Shown here: positions 62,092-64,000 of the stretch, in pieces
How the letters are laid out: the number at the start of each line of letters is the position of its first letter
How positions within the stretch are numbered: the stretch's first letter is position 1
NCBI RefSeq assembly: GCF_030123245.1
Contig: NZ_CP126101.1
Coordinates: 1,734,501 to 1,798,500 of the forward strand
DNA: 64,000 nucleotides
Direction: 5' to 3'
Origin: Lysinibacillus pakistanensis
Lineage (GTDB): Bacteria > Bacillota > Bacilli > Bacillales_A > Planococcaceae
Program-made: the position numbers and the translations under genes
Notes under the pieces: model-generated
Seen by the model: the letters and a program-made list of their open reading frames with translations, nothing else
Told to the model about the DNA's origin: nothing
Databases searched by the model: none

Positions 62092-62352
62092 TTACTTTTT
62101 CGCGAATATGGTCATAGCCTTTTTTAAAATTTCAATCTCCTGATTTAACCGAAGATTTTCTTTTTGAATCGAAGAAACTTCCGCTGCAGTTAATTCTTCT
62201 GCACCTTCGATAGGAGAATGTAACTTAATCCATTTATAAATAGTTACTTCAGAAACACCATATTCGCTAGACAGTTGACTGACCGATGTACCAGAGTGAT
62301 AAAGATCTACTACAGTTTGTTTAAATTCTTGATTGTATCGTTTTTGACTCAT
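62092..62352 (-). CDS. IS3-family transposase, OrfA (helix-turn-helix protein)
   Basis: An 86-residue HTH_Tnp_1 protein (YNQEFKQTVVDLYHSGTSVS, then EYGVSEVTIYKWIK) with a leucine-zipper-like C-terminal helix (LRLNQEIEILKKAM). At 62119-62125 the minus strand reads A AAA AAG in the OrfA frame. This is the standard slippery heptamer, and slipping back one base enters the OrfB frame exactly. OrfA binds the terminal repeats, while the fusion does the transposition. Confidence 0.9.
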   Translation of the reverse strand: MSQKRYNQEFKQTVVDLYHSGTSVSQLSSEYGVSEVTIYKWIKLHSPIEGAEELTAAEVSSIQKENLRLNQEIEILKKAMTIFAKK

Positions 62353-62438
62353 AAAACAGACACGTCCTCTCTTGGTTATAATAATACTTACTTAACCAGG
62401 ATGTGTCCATGACTCCATTCTACATTCATCTTATTAAG

Positions 62439-62465
62439 CTAATGGAGGCTTTAGTTCAATAAGAA
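62439..62465 (+). repeat. AACGGGTGC-type repeat, copy 7
   Basis: CTAATGGAGGCTTTAGTTCA followed by ATAAGAA, just outside the IS3 element on the side opposite to the reverse-strand copy at 60990. Confidence 0.55.
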
Positions 62466-62640
62466 TTAAACAACTTTATTAACGCTATACATCAGAAAAA
62501 TGTAGATTTACAACGTTAAGCACTTAATGTTACCAAACGAAGCTTTGGGAACTTTTTTAGAAATTATTTGACTGATATAGAAACAAAAAAGGAATAATGT
62601 TACAATCTGTAGGATTATATTAATATATGAGGTGTTTCTT

Positions 62641-62820
62641 ATGAAATTATTACTTTACTTTTTTTACACTATTGCAGTTCTTGCTATTATCACTTTTACT
62701 TATGATTTAGTTAAGTTAGGCACTTTTGATTGGTCTTCTCTTGCAATAACATTTTGTATGATTGGGGTAGCAACGGGATTAAAAAAGAACACTAAAAACA
62801 TTCAATCTAAAGTTGGATAA
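62641..62820 (+). CDS. Small two-helix membrane protein
   Basis: A 59-residue product with two hydrophobic helices (about residues 2-23 and 32-48) and a basic C-terminal tail (GLKKNTKNIQSKVG). The ATG at 62641 follows TATGAGGTGTTTC, a fair ribosome site. A TTGACT lies at 62568, though its -10 partner is poorly spaced. No family was recognised. Confidence 0.5.
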   Translation: MKLLLYFFYTIAVLAIITFTYDLVKLGTFDWSSLAITFCMIGVATGLKKNTKNIQSKVG

Positions 62821-63338
62821 AATAAACAATCAATGCTTTAAAAGAAGAAGCACAACAGCGAGTAAAACCTACATCGAGTTCGATTGATACGTTTATTTAA
62901 GCTATACAATCACATAAAAATAACGTCCCAAACAAAAGTTTGGAAACACACCAAAAAGGCACGAGTGTTGTTAAATCAACGTTCGTGCCTTTTTACGAGG
63001 ACTATTGTTTATACAGCTTTTTATGCAAAGCTATATAAACATAGCTACGATATAGGACTTTTCGAGATTTTTCAGAGTGTGTTATCTGAATAAAAACCTG
63101 AATATAGAGCAATTTATTAAGCTGTATAACTGCATTTTTTTACCGTTCCTATACTTCATTACAGGAGCTATAGTTGAAAAACAATCTTCCTTAATCGGGC
63201 GCTTTTCTTTCTTCATCTAAAGGACCATTTAGTTGTATAAGAGCATTTGACATATATTGTGAAGCCTGTGCATACTGACTTGGTTGAGATATTCGAGTCC
63301 CATTCCATCATGGTGCTATGATGGAATGGCTTTGGTAA
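62821..63338. other. Intergenic region with hairpins and a repeat copy
   Basis: No gene seen. 62953-62996 is a terminator-like hairpin (AAAAAGGCACGA / TCGTGCCTTTTT with further inner pairing GTTG/CAAC) downstream of the small membrane protein. A diverged AACGGGTGC-type repeat lies at 63217-63242 (CTAAAGGACCATTTAGTTGT, then ATAAGA). 63299-63329 is a perfect 12-bp hairpin CCATTCCATCAT / ATGATGGAATGG just after the stop of the convergent hydrolase gene. Confidence 0.6.
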
Positions 63339-64000
63339 TTAATGTTTGATTTGATCGATAATGTCGAATAAAGCTTCGTTGAATAGCTCCTTCTGATCAA
63401 GCATCGTCACATGTCCAGCATTTGGTATGGAGTAAAATTGTTTCATTGGCGCCTTGAGTTGATCAAAGTATGTGCGAGCGAGAGAATAAGGAGTTTGCCA
63501 GTCATCCTCGCCATGGATATAGAATACTGGAACTTGATAGTCTGAAGTTACCATGTTCAGATCATAGGATTTAAACAAAAATTCCAAAATAGCACGCTGT
63601 TTTATTTCTAGTACATCGCTCATAAACATGTATTTAATATCTTTGAACGAATAAAATGGAGAAGATAGTACGCTAATAACTAGTTGAAGTGATGGTTGCA
63701 TCGCAAGCTTATACTTACCTTGCAACTTACGAAGTTTCATAAGCTTCTTGACCATGGCATCACTAAAATGGTGCTCGGGATAAGGACTTAAAGCCTGTAA
63801 GGTGCTAATATCTTTCTGATTTTTTACTTGTCTGCTGCATTCCAATGCTTTCTCGTAGCCAATTCGTTCGTTTTCAAACATATTTACAACTTGTTCAACT
63901 CCAATATAGGCTTGAACCATCTGCGGATATTGCATGGTGAATAGACTACCTATGATAGAACCCCATGAATGACCAAGCAGAAGGATTCGCTCTTTGTTAT
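63339..64000 (-). CDS. Alpha/beta hydrolase (prolyl aminopeptidase-like), partial
   Basis: The reading frame enters from beyond the window edge; the visible part is about 220 residues. Near its start is LLLGHSWGS, the nucleophile elbow GxSxG with the catalytic Ser. A helical cap domain follows. VPVFYIHGEDDWQTP carries the catalytic Asp region and IPNAGHVTMLDQ the catalytic His. The order and the cap resemble proline iminopeptidase-type serine hydrolases, but ester or amide substrates are equally possible. The ATG at 63935 lies after the catalytic Ser, so it is not the real start. Confidence 0.8.
   Translation of the reverse strand, partial: NKERILLLGHSWGSIIGSLFTMQYPQMVQAYIGVEQVVNMFENERIGYEKALECSRQVKNQKDISTLQALSPYPEHHFSDAMVKKLMKLRKLQGKYKLAMQPSLQLVISVLSSPFYSFKDIKYMFMSDVLEIKQRAILEFLFKSYDLNMVTSDYQVPVFYIHGEDDWQTPYSLARTYFDQLKAPMKQFYSIPNAGHVTMLDQKELFNEALFDIIDQIKH

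Larger units (their letters stand above)
61038..62408 (-). mobile_element. IS3-family insertion sequence, apparently intact
   Basis: Both open frames of an IS3-family transposase lie between imperfect terminal inverted repeats: GGACACACAAAAGTTAAG at 61038-61055 and, on the minus strand, GGACACATCCTGGTTAAG ending at 62408 (13 of 18 identical). Its length, about 1.37 kb, is normal. No clear target-site duplication was found next to these ends. It carries an unusually large hairpin in its transposase-distal end. Confidence 0.8.

Noticed and set aside
1..64000. tRNA, rRNA or replication origin
   Set aside because: No cloverleaf with TTCGAATC-like arm, no rRNA sequence and no DnaA-box cluster was recognised on reading; weak examples could be missed without a covariance search.

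Overview
The window looks like chromosome of a low-GC, spore-forming Gram-positive of the order Bacillales, most likely Lysinibacillus or a close relative. Three things suggest this: the gene order ypmB-aspB-asnS-dnaD-nth-ypoC-(ponA-recU)-yppE-yprA is that of Bacillus subtilis; several genes belong to the spore (a GerA-type germinant receptor subunit, splA-splB, a CotA-like multicopper oxidase); and AT-rich intergenic DNA with strong Shine-Dalgarno sites and hairpin-plus-T terminators is present throughout. The genus assignment is inference.

Layout. 1-1827: end of a riboflavin operon (ribE, a ribB without the usual GTP cyclohydrolase II half, ribH). 1950-9600: mostly single-gene units (orphan germination receptor subunit, Ntn-type hydrolase, orphan GHKL kinase, histidine phosphatase, acetyltransferase, transglutaminase-like protein, a DUF2829/Tad2-like protein, a short-chain dehydrogenase). 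9576-10276: a queT transporter behind a leader that folds like a preQ1-II riboswitch. 10298-11641: splA-splB behind a sigma-G-like promoter. 11677-14760: broken NUDIX gene, palindromic repeats, amidinotransferase plus amino-acid permease. 14767-20562: YqcI/YcgG protein, divergent marR/flavoprotein pair with a dyad operator, and an ABC exporter-regulator-kinase operon. 20733-26032: an MFS pump behind a TetR-type operator, then a merR-RND efflux unit with a classical 19-bp-spacer MerR promoter. 26139-29669: spore-coat-like multicopper oxidase and a TPR-GGDEF protein. 29839-41917: the conserved housekeeping block (aspB, asnS, DNA replication and repair genes, ponA, recU, mrfA).

From about 42 kb on the window is accessory. 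Small stand-alone resistance- or modification-type genes (APH-like kinase, nucleotidyltransferase, P-loop kinase, GrpB remnant, NUDIX, serine hydrolase) are separated by a recurring ~26-nt motif and hairpins. Between them lie a GC-richer PLP decarboxylase, a serine-recombinase-like fragment, a decayed IS4/IS231-like element, a decayed IS1182-like element, an apparently intact IS3-family element, and three genes broken by stops or frameshifts (chemotaxis receptor, flavin monooxygenase, DUF3139-like). A two-component system with a three-gene ABC transporter (56868-60853) sits in this part; its transporter promoter carries five helically phased TTAAC-type repeats that look like the response-regulator binding array.

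The least explained element is the repeat family found between the accessory genes. It gives a cassette-like layout, but no mobilising enzyme for it can be seen in the window. No tRNA, rRNA or CRISPR array was recognised. All homology statements come from recognising motifs by eye; no database search was run.
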